A program made the translations under genes and the position numbers. Shown here in pieces: positions 5,908-10,497 of a DNA stretch of 11,349 bases. How positions within the stretch are numbered: position 1 is the stretch's first letter; every line of letters starts with the position of its first letter. The stretch comes from Candidatus Borrarchaeota archaeon (GTDB taxonomy: Archaea > Asgardarchaeota > Sifarchaeia > Borrarchaeales > Borrarchaeaceae): assembly GCA_016840645.1 (NCBI GenBank), contig JAEORY010000090.1, positions 1-11,349 of the forward strand, in the 5' to 3' direction. A model generated the notes under the pieces. The model had not been told where the DNA came from, did no database searches, and worked only from the letters and a program-made list of their open reading frames with translations.

Positions 5908-6924
5908 TTACTTGTAAAGGGGTGATTCAGGAACAAGATCGTATCTATCTGCGTAGACAAATTTGTTGTTAATTAGATCAAAGCCCATCCAGTAGTTAGT
6001 TAGTTTAACATTAGTGAGAGGGGATGTATCGTGTGTTTCAAGCCACTTTAAAATCATATCCTTCTCATAGATATTTCCATCTTCAAGAATCACTGGACAT
6101 TCAATAGGGTTACAGGTCAATGGACATGTATAATCTTCTAGAAGAGCACAAAGGCTGTTCTCTTCAAGATTTGAGTTAATTACTATCTCAATCTTTTCTG
6201 AAGCCCAAAAACCTTCCGGATCCTCAATCTTTTCCATATCTGGTTTAAAGCCGTAGTGCAAGAAGATCAAAGCCCAGAGGAACCTTTTGTTTCTCAAAGC
6301 CATCTCAAATGTGTTAACACGCATATTGTAATGTCTATAATCACATGCTTCCATCAGGTTCTCTTGTGTCAAGGTTTCAATAATAGCCATGAACGTTTCA
6401 TTCCAAATATACTCATTACCTTCATACGGAAGATTAGACGGCATATTAGGACCACAGAGCATGATTAGTGCTTCGCCGATACCAAGATACCTTAGATTCA
6501 GTTCATCCAACATGCTCAGGATGTTATCAGGTACTTGATAACTAAAATTGTAGATAGATTGATTCTCACTGCAATAGTGCTCATAGTATTCATCAAAGGT
6601 TTCATGTTTTTTGGCCAGCCAACTATACTTCTCGTAGTTTTCTCTTGCAATTAGTTCTCTGTTGTCAAGAAAGACATCGTTAACATGGTCATCCTGATGA
6701 TCTCTGATTAGTGCTTTAATACGCTTCGTCTGGAAAAAGAAGACAGGCATCATGATGCCGTGTTTTACTTTGTACGAATTTCCCCTTGACATTAGCGGTG
6801 GAGGGTAGGTATCGTTCTCGGGGTCTATGTAACGTGATTCCGGCTTCCCATTAGAAAAAATATCAGATATTTTGCCAATTCCCTTGCTACACATCCCAAT
6901 AACAGTCATCCACCAGTTTTGCAT
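5908..6924 (-). CDS. U-box domain protein, putative E3 ubiquitin ligase
   Basis: A 338-residue protein. The C-terminal part holds a U-box at about residues 264-315: DYTCPLTCNPIECPVILEDG, then the helix IYEKDMILKWLETHDTSPLT. U-boxes adopt a RING-like fold held by salt bridges rather than zinc and recruit E2 enzymes. The N-terminal 260 residues are mostly helical-looking (AKKHETFDEYYEHYCSENQ, MALRNKRFLWALIFLHYGF) and not recognised; they may bind the target. I start the gene at the ATG at 6924 (MQNWWMTVIG) because AAAAGTGATT lies 34 nt upstream. The frame stays open to an ATG at 7005, but that extension (MRSKSRRLERS) reads through a palindromic repeat and the promoter itself. It converges with the F-box/ubiquitin-like gene, and both point to ubiquitin signalling. 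Confidence 0.85.
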   Translation of the reverse strand: MQNWWMTVIGMCSKGIGKISDIFSNGKPESRYIDPENDTYPPPLMSRGNSYKVKHGIMMPVFFFQTKRIKALIRDHQDDHVNDVFLDNRELIARENYEKYSWLAKKHETFDEYYEHYCSENQSIYNFSYQVPDNILSMLDELNLRYLGIGEALIMLCGPNMPSNLPYEGNEYIWNETFMAIIETLTQENLMEACDYRHYNMRVNTFEMALRNKRFLWALIFLHYGFKPDMEKIEDPEGFWASEKIEIVINSNLEENSLCALLEDYTCPLTCNPIECPVILEDGNIYEKDMILKWLETHDTSPLTNVKLTNYWMGFDLINNKFVYADRYDLVPESPLYK

Positions 6925-6958
6925 CTTTATCTTACCGTTAAATAGTTCTACATAGCAA

Positions 6959-6966
6959 TCACTTTT
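6959..6966 (-). promoter_or_regulatory. AAAAGTGA promoter of U-box gene
   Basis: ATAAAAGTGATTGC on the minus strand, 34 nt before the ATG at 6924. It lies inside the open frame upstream of that ATG, which argues that the longer ORF start is not used. Confidence 0.65.
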
Positions 6967-6973
6967 ATGATAG

Positions 6974-7030
6974 CTACGCTCAAGCCTTCGGCTTTTGCTG
7001 CGCACCGGATTTGGGGTCTGGGTGGGACAA
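6974..7030 (+). repeat. GC-rich palindromic repeat, short copy A
   Basis: Contains the hairpin GCC-TTC-GGC (6984-6992) and the tract ACCGGATTTGGGGTCTGGG (7004-7022), shared with copies near 8520 and 10380. It sits between divergently transcribed genes (U-box and MORN), next to the U-box promoter. It lacks the GTAGC-type hairpins and the GCAAGTC end found in longer copies. Confidence 0.7.
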
Positions 7031-7078
7031 CTAAAAGTTTATAATTCCAGGACTTTAAGGGATAAATCATTTTTTGAT

Positions 7079-7086
7079 AAAATTGA
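7079..7086 (+). promoter_or_regulatory. AAAATTGA promoter of MORN gene
   Basis: ATAAAATTGATGATT, 45 nt before the ATG at 7132. An ATG at 7105 opens only a three-codon frame (ATG GTT AGC TAA) between the motif and the gene. Confidence 0.75.
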
Positions 7087-7131
7087 TGATTAGTTGTGAT
7101 TAAAATGGTTAGCTAACATCTCTACACCAAA

Positions 7132-7635
7132 ATGGCGACTGCTACTTTCTCTGTATATGAGGAGCTTCCTGCATATGAAGATGTGTGTGATCGCCTCTAC
7201 TATCCAAACGGCAATGTAAAGTACGAAGGAGAGTTAAAAGACGGTCAACCACATGGATATGGTGTATCATATTGGCCTTCTAGTTTTTCTATTCCGAAAT
7301 ACATTGGAAAATGGAAAGATGGCAAGTATCATGGTAAAGGCACCTCTTACCAACCTAACGGTAATCTGTCTTACGACGGAGAGTGGAAACGAGGTGAACG
7401 ACATGGTCAAGGCAAACACTACTACTGGTGTAATGAAGCTCTGCTATACGACGGAGATTGGAAGGCCGGGAAGCGTGACGGTCAAGGTACGTACTACTGG
7501 CGTAGTAGTGGCAAACTCTTTTACCAAGGAGAATGGAAAGACGGTCGAATGCACGGCCATGGTAAGAGCTACAATCTCAATGGTATTCAGATGTGTGAAG
7601 GAGAATTCTACGAAGGTCGCGTAGTAGCTGTCTAG
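7132..7635 (+). CDS. MORN-repeat protein
   Basis: A 167-residue protein. Five clear MORN repeats and a partial sixth run from residue 31 to about 163, starting YEGELKDGQPHGYG, YIGKWKDGKYHGKG, YDGEWKRGERHGQG, YDGDWKAGKRDGQG, YQGEWKDGRMHGHG and CEGEFYEG. The spacing is 23-26 residues because of longer YYPNG/YYWRSSGK linkers. MORN repeats form elongated beta-hairpin stacks linked to membrane or protein contacts, and they are common in eukaryotes and giant viruses. No other domain is attached and there is no transmembrane segment. The N-terminal 25 residues (MATATFSVYEELPAYEDV) are acidic and may be a flexible tail. The target is unknown. An AAAATTGA element supports the start. Confidence 0.92.
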   Translation: MATATFSVYEELPAYEDVCDRLYYPNGNVKYEGELKDGQPHGYGVSYWPSSFSIPKYIGKWKDGKYHGKGTSYQPNGNLSYDGEWKRGERHGQGKHYYWCNEALLYDGDWKAGKRDGQGTYYWRSSGKLFYQGEWKDGRMHGHGKSYNLNGIQMCEGEFYEGRVVAV

Positions 7636-7641
7636 TGATAA

Positions 7642-7653
7642 TTATAAAAGTGA
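7642..7653 (+). promoter_or_regulatory. Fused gene-end TTATAA and AAAAGTGA promoter, copy 1
   Basis: TTATAAAAGTGA: TTATAA lies 6 nt after the MORN gene stop (7633-7635), and AAAAGTGA (7646-7653) lies 39 nt before the ATG at 7693. This stretch starts the duplicated block seen again at 8618-8629. Confidence 0.6.
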
Positions 7654-7905
7654 ATATATTTTCATCAAAACTGCATAAAGTACACTATTAAAATGGTGTA
7701 CGTTGTGCTGCGCGATGATTCCTCTGCATTGGAAGGGCGATACTCAGGTGATGATACTATTCTCCTAGGTGTATTTACTACTTTAGAGGAGGCAAAAATC
7801 CACTTGGCAAGCCATATCGGTCCTGACGAACTTCCCGATGGTTATCCTCAAGAAACTCTAGAGAAGGAGTCAAGTGATAGAGCAAAGGTGGTTTATGGAT
7901 TAGAG
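7646..7905 (+). repeat. Direct duplication, copy 1
   Basis: This block, covering the promoter and nearly the whole coding region of a small gene, recurs at 8622-8880 with few differences, mostly in the leader (for example tttcatcaaaactgc versus ttccatacgaatgc). Similarity ends just after the Trp codon near the end of the first copy's CDS. Confidence 0.9.
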
Positions 7906-7917
7906 TGGCAAGTATAA
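7693..7917 (+). CDS. Small protein of unknown function, duplicate copy 1
   Basis: A 74-residue protein, MVYVVLRDDSSALEGRYSGD, then LLGVFTTLEEAKIHLASHIG. A strand-loop-helix layout is likely: a leading VYVVLR strand, a GVFTT strand, and the TLEEAKIHLASH helix. The layout recalls small viral proteins in which a strand is followed by an F-x-T-x-EEA helix, but no family is assigned. It differs from copy 2 by E33K and a few positions near the end. It stops at WQV, while copy 2 continues for about a dozen residues, so one copy has an altered C-terminus. A divergent cousin (8164-8352) lies between the copies. An AAAAGTGA element with normal spacing suggests it is expressed. Confidence 0.78.
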   Translation: MVYVVLRDDSSALEGRYSGDDTILLGVFTTLEEAKIHLASHIGPDELPDGYPQETLEKESSDRAKVVYGLEWQV

Positions 7918-7984
7918 TTACTTAAAAATCTGTTCATTAGTTGATCTATCCTTAAAGTTCTGTGATTATAAAGTTATTTATTAC

Positions 7985-8108
7985 TCCGTAGCCTAGCAAG
8001 GCTACTCCGCGTGCGAATCGCCTTCGGCTCAGCCCTTGGCACGCTACGCGTTAGCCCTTTGGGCCAAACGCTTCGCTGCGTTTGGGGTGTGTGTGGAGCA
8101 AGTCAGAA
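7985..8108 (+). repeat. GC-rich palindrome cluster, long copy B
   Basis: A chain of small inverted repeats: GTAGCC/GGCTAC (7988-8005), GCGTGC/GCACGC (8009-8044) enclosing GCC-TTC-GGC, GCTA/TAGC (8043-8055), GCCC-TTT-GGGC (8054-8064), and CCAAACGC/GCGTTTGG (8064-8085). It ends with GGAGCAAGTC, as in copy D. It fills the gap between duplicate copy 1 and its divergent cousin. No coding frame is convincing. It could be a mobile miniature element, a structured RNA or a transcription boundary. Confidence 0.8.
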
Positions 8109-8118
8109 GGTATGTTAA

Positions 8119-8126
8119 AAAAGTGA
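8119..8126 (+). promoter_or_regulatory. AAAAGTGA promoter of divergent small gene
   Basis: AAAAGTGATTTAAAAAC starts here, 37 nt before the ATG at 8164 and 25 nt before the in-frame ATG at 8152. The usual spacing favours 8164. An out-of-frame ATG-GTG-TAA mini-frame starts at 8144. Confidence 0.68.
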
Positions 8127-8163
8127 TTTAAAAACTTATAATAATGGTGTAATGATAATAAAG

Positions 8164-8352
8164 ATGTGGGTTGTATTTCGTACAGAGTTTATGAACGGTT
8201 GGGCCGGGGAGGTATCATACTCTAGCTTTGAGACCGAGGAGGAGGCTATCGAGTACAAGGCTCAGCAGGACACTGATGCAGGCCGTTACTTGTATACAAT
8301 CCAGGAGTTAACTATTGGTACCCTAGACGAAGTTGTCTTGGTTTTGTTATAG
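8164..8352 (+). CDS. Small protein, divergent cousin of the duplicated gene
   Basis: A 62-residue protein starting MWVVFRTEFMNGWAGEVSYS, then SFETEEEAIEYKAQQ. Its layout matches the flanking duplicates: a WVVFR strand for YVVLR, SFETEEEAIEYKA for VFTTLEEAKIHLA, then a YTIQEL strand. Relationship by ancestry is plausible but the identity is low. The start at 8164 fits promoter spacing; an in-frame ATG at 8152 would add MIIK. Function is unknown. It lies between palindrome clusters B and C, inside the duplicated block pair. Confidence 0.65.
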   Translation: MWVVFRTEFMNGWAGEVSYSSFETEEEAIEYKAQQDTDAGRYLYTIQELTIGTLDEVVLVLL

Positions 8353-8359
8353 ATTATAA
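8353..8359 (+). terminator. ATTATAA gene-end motif
   Basis: ATTATAA follows directly after the stop TAG at 8350-8352, as at several other gene ends here. Termination or polyadenylation is inferred. Confidence 0.35.
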
Positions 8360-8369
8360 GATATTTTAG

Positions 8370-8606
8370 AACTTTGATGCAGATGAATATGAAGAAATTA
8401 TCATATCGTATCCAGTTATTCAAGGATTCCCAGGAGATATATCTATAGGAAACGCTTGGCTAAACTATTATAAAATACCTGAACAACCTTGTGATAGTGG
8501 TAGTGGTGTGTATTTTATAAATCGCCTTCGGCTCAACCTCTTGGCACTTCGGGAACTCTTCGCTGGACCGGATTTGGGGCCCGGGCGAGGGCATTGGTGT
8601 TTGTAA
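8370..8606 (+). pseudogene. Orphan coding remnant reading into palindromic repeat
   Basis: One frame is open for 78 codons from just after TAG at 8367-8369 to TAA at 8604-8606, with no in-frame ATG. The first 50 residues look protein-like: NFDADEYEEIIISYPVIQGF, then GDISIGNAWLNYYKIPEQ. The frame then continues through palindrome cluster C (NRLRLNLLALREL), so the repeat seems to have landed in or fused to a former gene. I recognise no family. The likely history is a gene truncated at its 5' end and interrupted by the repeat. Chance openness over this length cannot be excluded. Confidence 0.4.
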
Positions 8607-8615
8607 GCAAGTCGG
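8520..8615 (+). repeat. GC-rich palindromic repeat, copy C
   Basis: Starts AATCGCCTTCGGCTCAACCT and continues with CTTGGC, as in copy D. It contains ACCGGATTTGGGG and ends GCAAGTCGGA. It lacks the leading GTAGC-type hairpin and includes a variant hairpin-rich centre (CTTCGGGAACTCTTCG). It lies immediately upstream of the promoter of duplicate copy 2. Confidence 0.75.
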
Positions 8616-8621
8616 ATTTAT

Positions 8622-8629
8622 AAAAGTGA
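8622..8629 (+). promoter_or_regulatory. AAAAGTGA promoter of duplicate copy 2
   Basis: TTTATAAAAGTGAATATATT, 38 nt before the ATG at 8668, nearly the same as the promoter of copy 1. Upstream in-frame ATGs at 8626 and 8650 lie within or close to the element and are unlikely starts. Confidence 0.68.
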
Positions 8630-8880
8630 ATATATTTCCATACGAATGCATGAAGTACACTATTAAAATGGTGTACGTTGTGCTGCGCGATGATTCCTCT
8701 GCATTGGAAGGGCGGTACTCAGGTGATGATACTATTCTCCTAGGTGTATTTACTACTTTAGAGAAGGCAAAAATCCACTTGGCAAGCCATATCGGTCCTG
8801 ACGAACTTCCCGATGGTTATCCTCAAGAAACTCTAGAGAAAGAGTCAGATGATAGAGCAAAGGTGGTTTATGGATTAGAT
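8622..8880 (+). repeat. Direct duplication, copy 2
   Basis: Second copy of the promoter-plus-gene block at 7646-7905, in the same orientation about 975 bases downstream. Few coding differences suggest a recent event or gene conversion. Confidence 0.9.
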
Positions 8881-8925
8881 TGGGGGTATATCGACTATTG
8901 GATCATGGAGACACCTTTACAATAA
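8668..8925 (+). CDS. Small protein of unknown function, duplicate copy 2
   Basis: An 85-residue protein nearly identical to copy 1 over residues 1-72 (E33K and a few changes near residues 61 and 71). It diverges after the Trp at residue 72 into GYIDYWIMETPLQ. The alignment with copy 1 and the promoter spacing both fix the start at 8668. The frame is open to an ATG at 8626, which would add 14 residues that match only the leader DNA of copy 1. The longer tail may be ancestral, with copy 1 truncated, or gained by fusion. The stop TAA overlaps the AAAAGTGA element of the next gene. Function is unknown. Confidence 0.78.
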   Translation: MVYVVLRDDSSALEGRYSGDDTILLGVFTTLEKAKIHLASHIGPDELPDGYPQETLEKESDDRAKVVYGLDWGYIDYWIMETPLQ

Positions 8926-8931
8926 AAGTGA
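8924..8931 (+). promoter_or_regulatory. AAAAGTGA promoter overlapping stop codon
   Basis: The first two bases of AAAAGTGATG are the end of the TAA stop of duplicate copy 2. The ATG at 8968 follows after 36 nt. This selects 8968 over the upstream in-frame TTG. Confidence 0.65.
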
Positions 8932-8967
8932 TGATAAAATTGCTAGATATAGTGGTTATTGTACCGG

Positions 8968-9252
8968 ATGAGCTCTGATCTTGAGAAAAATTGTCCACCA
9001 CCACCCTATCAGGTTCCGGTGGAAAGGAGTGATTGTTTTCAGAGATTTCTAAGGATATGTGCTATTGTGATAGGGATACTCTGTGTGTTGGTAGCAGTGA
9101 TGCACAAACGATGGAACTTGAACCCGGCTTTACCTATTATCATCTGCATCCCGATGTTGACGTGGGGTTTGGTTGGTAGACCAAACAACGCTGATATTAG
9201 GTGGATGGGGCGTGGGTGTCCTAGTTATAATAGTATTACGATGCAAAATTGA
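8968..9252 (+). CDS. Small membrane protein with PPPPY motif
   Basis: A 94-residue protein. The short hydrophilic N-terminus (MSSDLEKNCPPPPYQVPVER) contains P-P-P-P-Y at residues 10-14, a match to the PPxY motif that binds WW domains. It is followed by two probable transmembrane segments, about 27-46 (FLRICAIVIGILCVLVAVMH) and 53-70 (PALPIIICIPMLTWGLVG). The C-terminal part is polar. In several enveloped viruses PPxY acts as a late domain recruiting Nedd4-type ubiquitin ligases; whether that applies here is untested. A two-pass hairpin would place both ends on one membrane face, plausibly cytosolic given RWNLN and R residues near the segments. No family is recognised. Its TGA stop forms the end of the promoter of the next gene. 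Confidence 0.72.
   Translation: MSSDLEKNCPPPPYQVPVERSDCFQRFLRICAIVIGILCVLVAVMHKRWNLNPALPIIICIPMLTWGLVGRPNNADIRWMGRGCPSYNSITMQN
9245..9252 (+). promoter_or_regulatory. AAAATTGA promoter containing the upstream stop codon
   Basis: The TGA of AAAATTGATTT is the stop codon of the PPPPY membrane protein. The next ATG (9287) is 34 nt downstream. Confidence 0.72.
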
Positions 9253-9286
9253 TTTCAAAACGTTCATTTGATATGTTATAGCAGAA

Positions 9287-9883
9287 ATGGATCTACCTCC
9301 AGAACTTGTTGCCGAGGTACTTTTATATCTTGACAACTATGAGGTAGAGATTTGCTATATTGCTTCTTCTTTCTTTAGGGTACTTTCATCAAGTCGTGTA
9401 AAGATGATTCAAGGGAACACTTCTATACCTCTGAGTAAGATACCGTTAGAGACAAGGATAGAGGTCATGAGCCATGTAAACCTTAGTGTTGATCCGGGTG
9501 GTAATGCTATTTGCACTAACTGTCTAAAATATATTTTCATAGGTGGTGTGGTTAATTCGTGGACACGGTGTGACTGCTGTCACTTGATCATATGTGACCT
9601 TTGCAGAGAAGAATTAAAAGTGAGTTTTGTGCGGTGGTGGGGTGGTGATGGTGGTCAAGTCTGTAATTGGTGTATTGTGAGTAAAAGGATGGTTATGTGT
9701 CCCAACTGTCATTATTTTTACAAAACATTGATTTTTGGCCGAGTAACTATGTGGTGGGCGATTGATAACGGTGAAACAAAAAGATATTGTACATCATGTA
9801 ATCTTTTGTTGTGTATTGATTGTTATAGAATGGCTGGTACGCATTGTCACGAGTGTATGGTGTATGACTCCTCTGACGACTGA
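9287..9883 (+). CDS. F-box-like protein with multiple CxxC zinc motifs
   Basis: A 198-residue protein. MDLPPELVAEVLLYLD and FFRVLSSSR (residues 29-37) form the same F-box-like module as in the other four genes. The rest is strongly cysteine-rich, with CxxC pairs at 76/79, 95/98, 103/106, 126/129, 138/141, 168/171, 176/179 and 187/190. Eight pairs could hold up to four zinc ions in a RING- or ribbon-like array. The order CTNC...CDCC..ICDLC...CNWC recalls cross-brace domains, but no exact RING consensus was assigned. The tail is acidic (DSSDD), like the SSDSESS tail of the first F-box gene. If the C-terminus is a RING, this would combine Skp1 docking and E3 activity; otherwise it is a substrate-binding zinc module. 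It converges on the membrane protein gene. Confidence 0.83.
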   Translation: MDLPPELVAEVLLYLDNYEVEICYIASSFFRVLSSSRVKMIQGNTSIPLSKIPLETRIEVMSHVNLSVDPGGNAICTNCLKYIFIGGVVNSWTRCDCCHLIICDLCREELKVSFVRWWGGDGGQVCNWCIVSKRMVMCPNCHYFYKTLIFGRVTMWWAIDNGETKRYCTSCNLLLCIDCYRMAGTHCHECMVYDSSDD

Positions 9884-9890
9884 ATTATAA
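9884..9890. terminator. ATTATAA gene-end motif between convergent genes
   Basis: ATTATAAGTTACTTCTA runs from the plus-strand stop TGA (9881-9883) to the minus-strand stop TAG (9900-9898). The TTATAA palindrome lies within about 8 nt of both stops and could serve both. Confidence 0.42.
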
Positions 9891-9897
9891 GTTACTT

Positions 9898-10281
9898 CTA
9901 AAAAGGTAGAGATTTAAGTAGCATCTTAAAAGGTTTTACAAGAGCAATGGCAAGGTTTTCACCAAAGAACCTTAAGACAACACTCAAAGGCCGGAAGGTC
10001 CTCCCTGCTCCGTAGCTCATCATGCCAATAGCAAACCATGAAAGCATGATCATCATTGCTAGTACTTGTCCAAGATAGATACCGAGTGCAGTATAGAAAG
10101 GCTTGTTCTTCTTACTGTAGTTGTATCCTAGGAATCCTCCAATTGCAATTGGTGCAGCTGCAATAGCTGTGATTGACAGTGCGTCCTTTGGCTCTTCTTT
10201 TTGGAACAGATCAAATACGCTTACAGCAAGTGCGTAAAGTGTCCAAACAATGTAAACAAATGCGATCAGGTTTAAGAGCAT
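9898..10281 (-). CDS. Multi-pass membrane protein
   Basis: A 127-residue protein with three likely transmembrane segments: about 2-24 (LLNLIAFVYIVWTLYALAVS), 35-54 (LSITAIAAAPIAIGGFLGYN) and 63-90 (YTALGIYLGQVLAMMIMLSW and on). A basic amphipathic C-terminus follows (RFFGENLAIALVKPFKMLLK). A charged loop, DLFQKEEPKD, separates the first two and YSKKNKP the last two. No family is recognised; a virion or factory membrane protein is possible. Unlike its neighbours it has no AAAANTGA element in the 40-50 nt before its ATG, where CTCTCTTAATACTATACA occurs instead. Palindrome cluster D lies immediately upstream. It may belong to a different (late) expression class, or its promoter may have been displaced by the repeat. 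Confidence 0.78.
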   Translation of the reverse strand: MLLNLIAFVYIVWTLYALAVSVFDLFQKEEPKDALSITAIAAAPIAIGGFLGYNYSKKNKPFYTALGIYLGQVLAMMIMLSWFAIGMMSYGAGRTFRPLSVVLRFFGENLAIALVKPFKMLLKSLPF

Positions 10282-10302
10282 TGTATAGTATTAAGAGAGA
10301 AA

Positions 10303-10441
10303 CTCCGTAGCAAGGCTACTACGCGTGACTTGTCCTCTGCTTCGTATGCTATCGCATACTACGCTCCGCGAGGTAAATCGCCTTCGGCTCAACCTCTTGG
10401 CGCTCGCGGGACCGGATTTTGGGGTCTGGGTGGAGCAAGTC
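10303..10441 (+). repeat. GC-rich palindrome cluster, long copy D
   Basis: Holds GTAGC-aag-GCTAC, GTATGC-tatc-GCATAC (10344-10359) nested in CCTC...GAGG, then AATCGCCTTCGGCTCAACCT, ACCGGATTTTGGGGTCTGGG and GGAGCAAGTC. GACTTG (10327-10332) and CAAGTC (10436-10441) form a possible terminal inverted repeat. It separates the divergent membrane-protein and histidyl-tRNA synthetase genes. It is the most complete copy, together with B. Confidence 0.82.
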
Positions 10442-10455
10442 GCATGGACAATTAT

Positions 10456-10463
10456 AAAACTGA
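10456..10463 (+). promoter_or_regulatory. AAAACTGA promoter of histidyl-tRNA synthetase gene
   Basis: TTATAAAACTGATTTAAAG, 34 nt before the ATG at 10498. A two-codon frame, ATG-AAG-TAA at 10487, lies between the motif and the start. Confidence 0.72.
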
Positions 10464-10497
10464 TTTAAAGACTTATTAATATAAGGATGAAGTAATT

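Noticed and set aside
6256..6468. 70-codon plus-strand frame
   Set aside because: Antisense to the U-box gene; no promoter or domain.
6925..7005. 27-residue N-terminal extension of the U-box protein
   Set aside because: It would be encoded by repeat A and the promoter element itself.
7253..7624. 123-codon frame inside the MORN gene
   Set aside because: Its repeats come from the MORN repeats read in another frame.
7985..8108. tRNA or structural RNA gene in the palindrome cluster
   Set aside because: The hairpins do not form a cloverleaf and there is no anticodon or T-loop consensus; the repeat family explanation is better.
8460..8660. 66-codon minus-strand frame across repeat C
   Set aside because: Consists largely of antisense repeat sequence and has no promoter element.
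9130..9336. 68-codon minus-strand frame
   Set aside because: Overlaps two well-supported plus-strand genes and has no signals.
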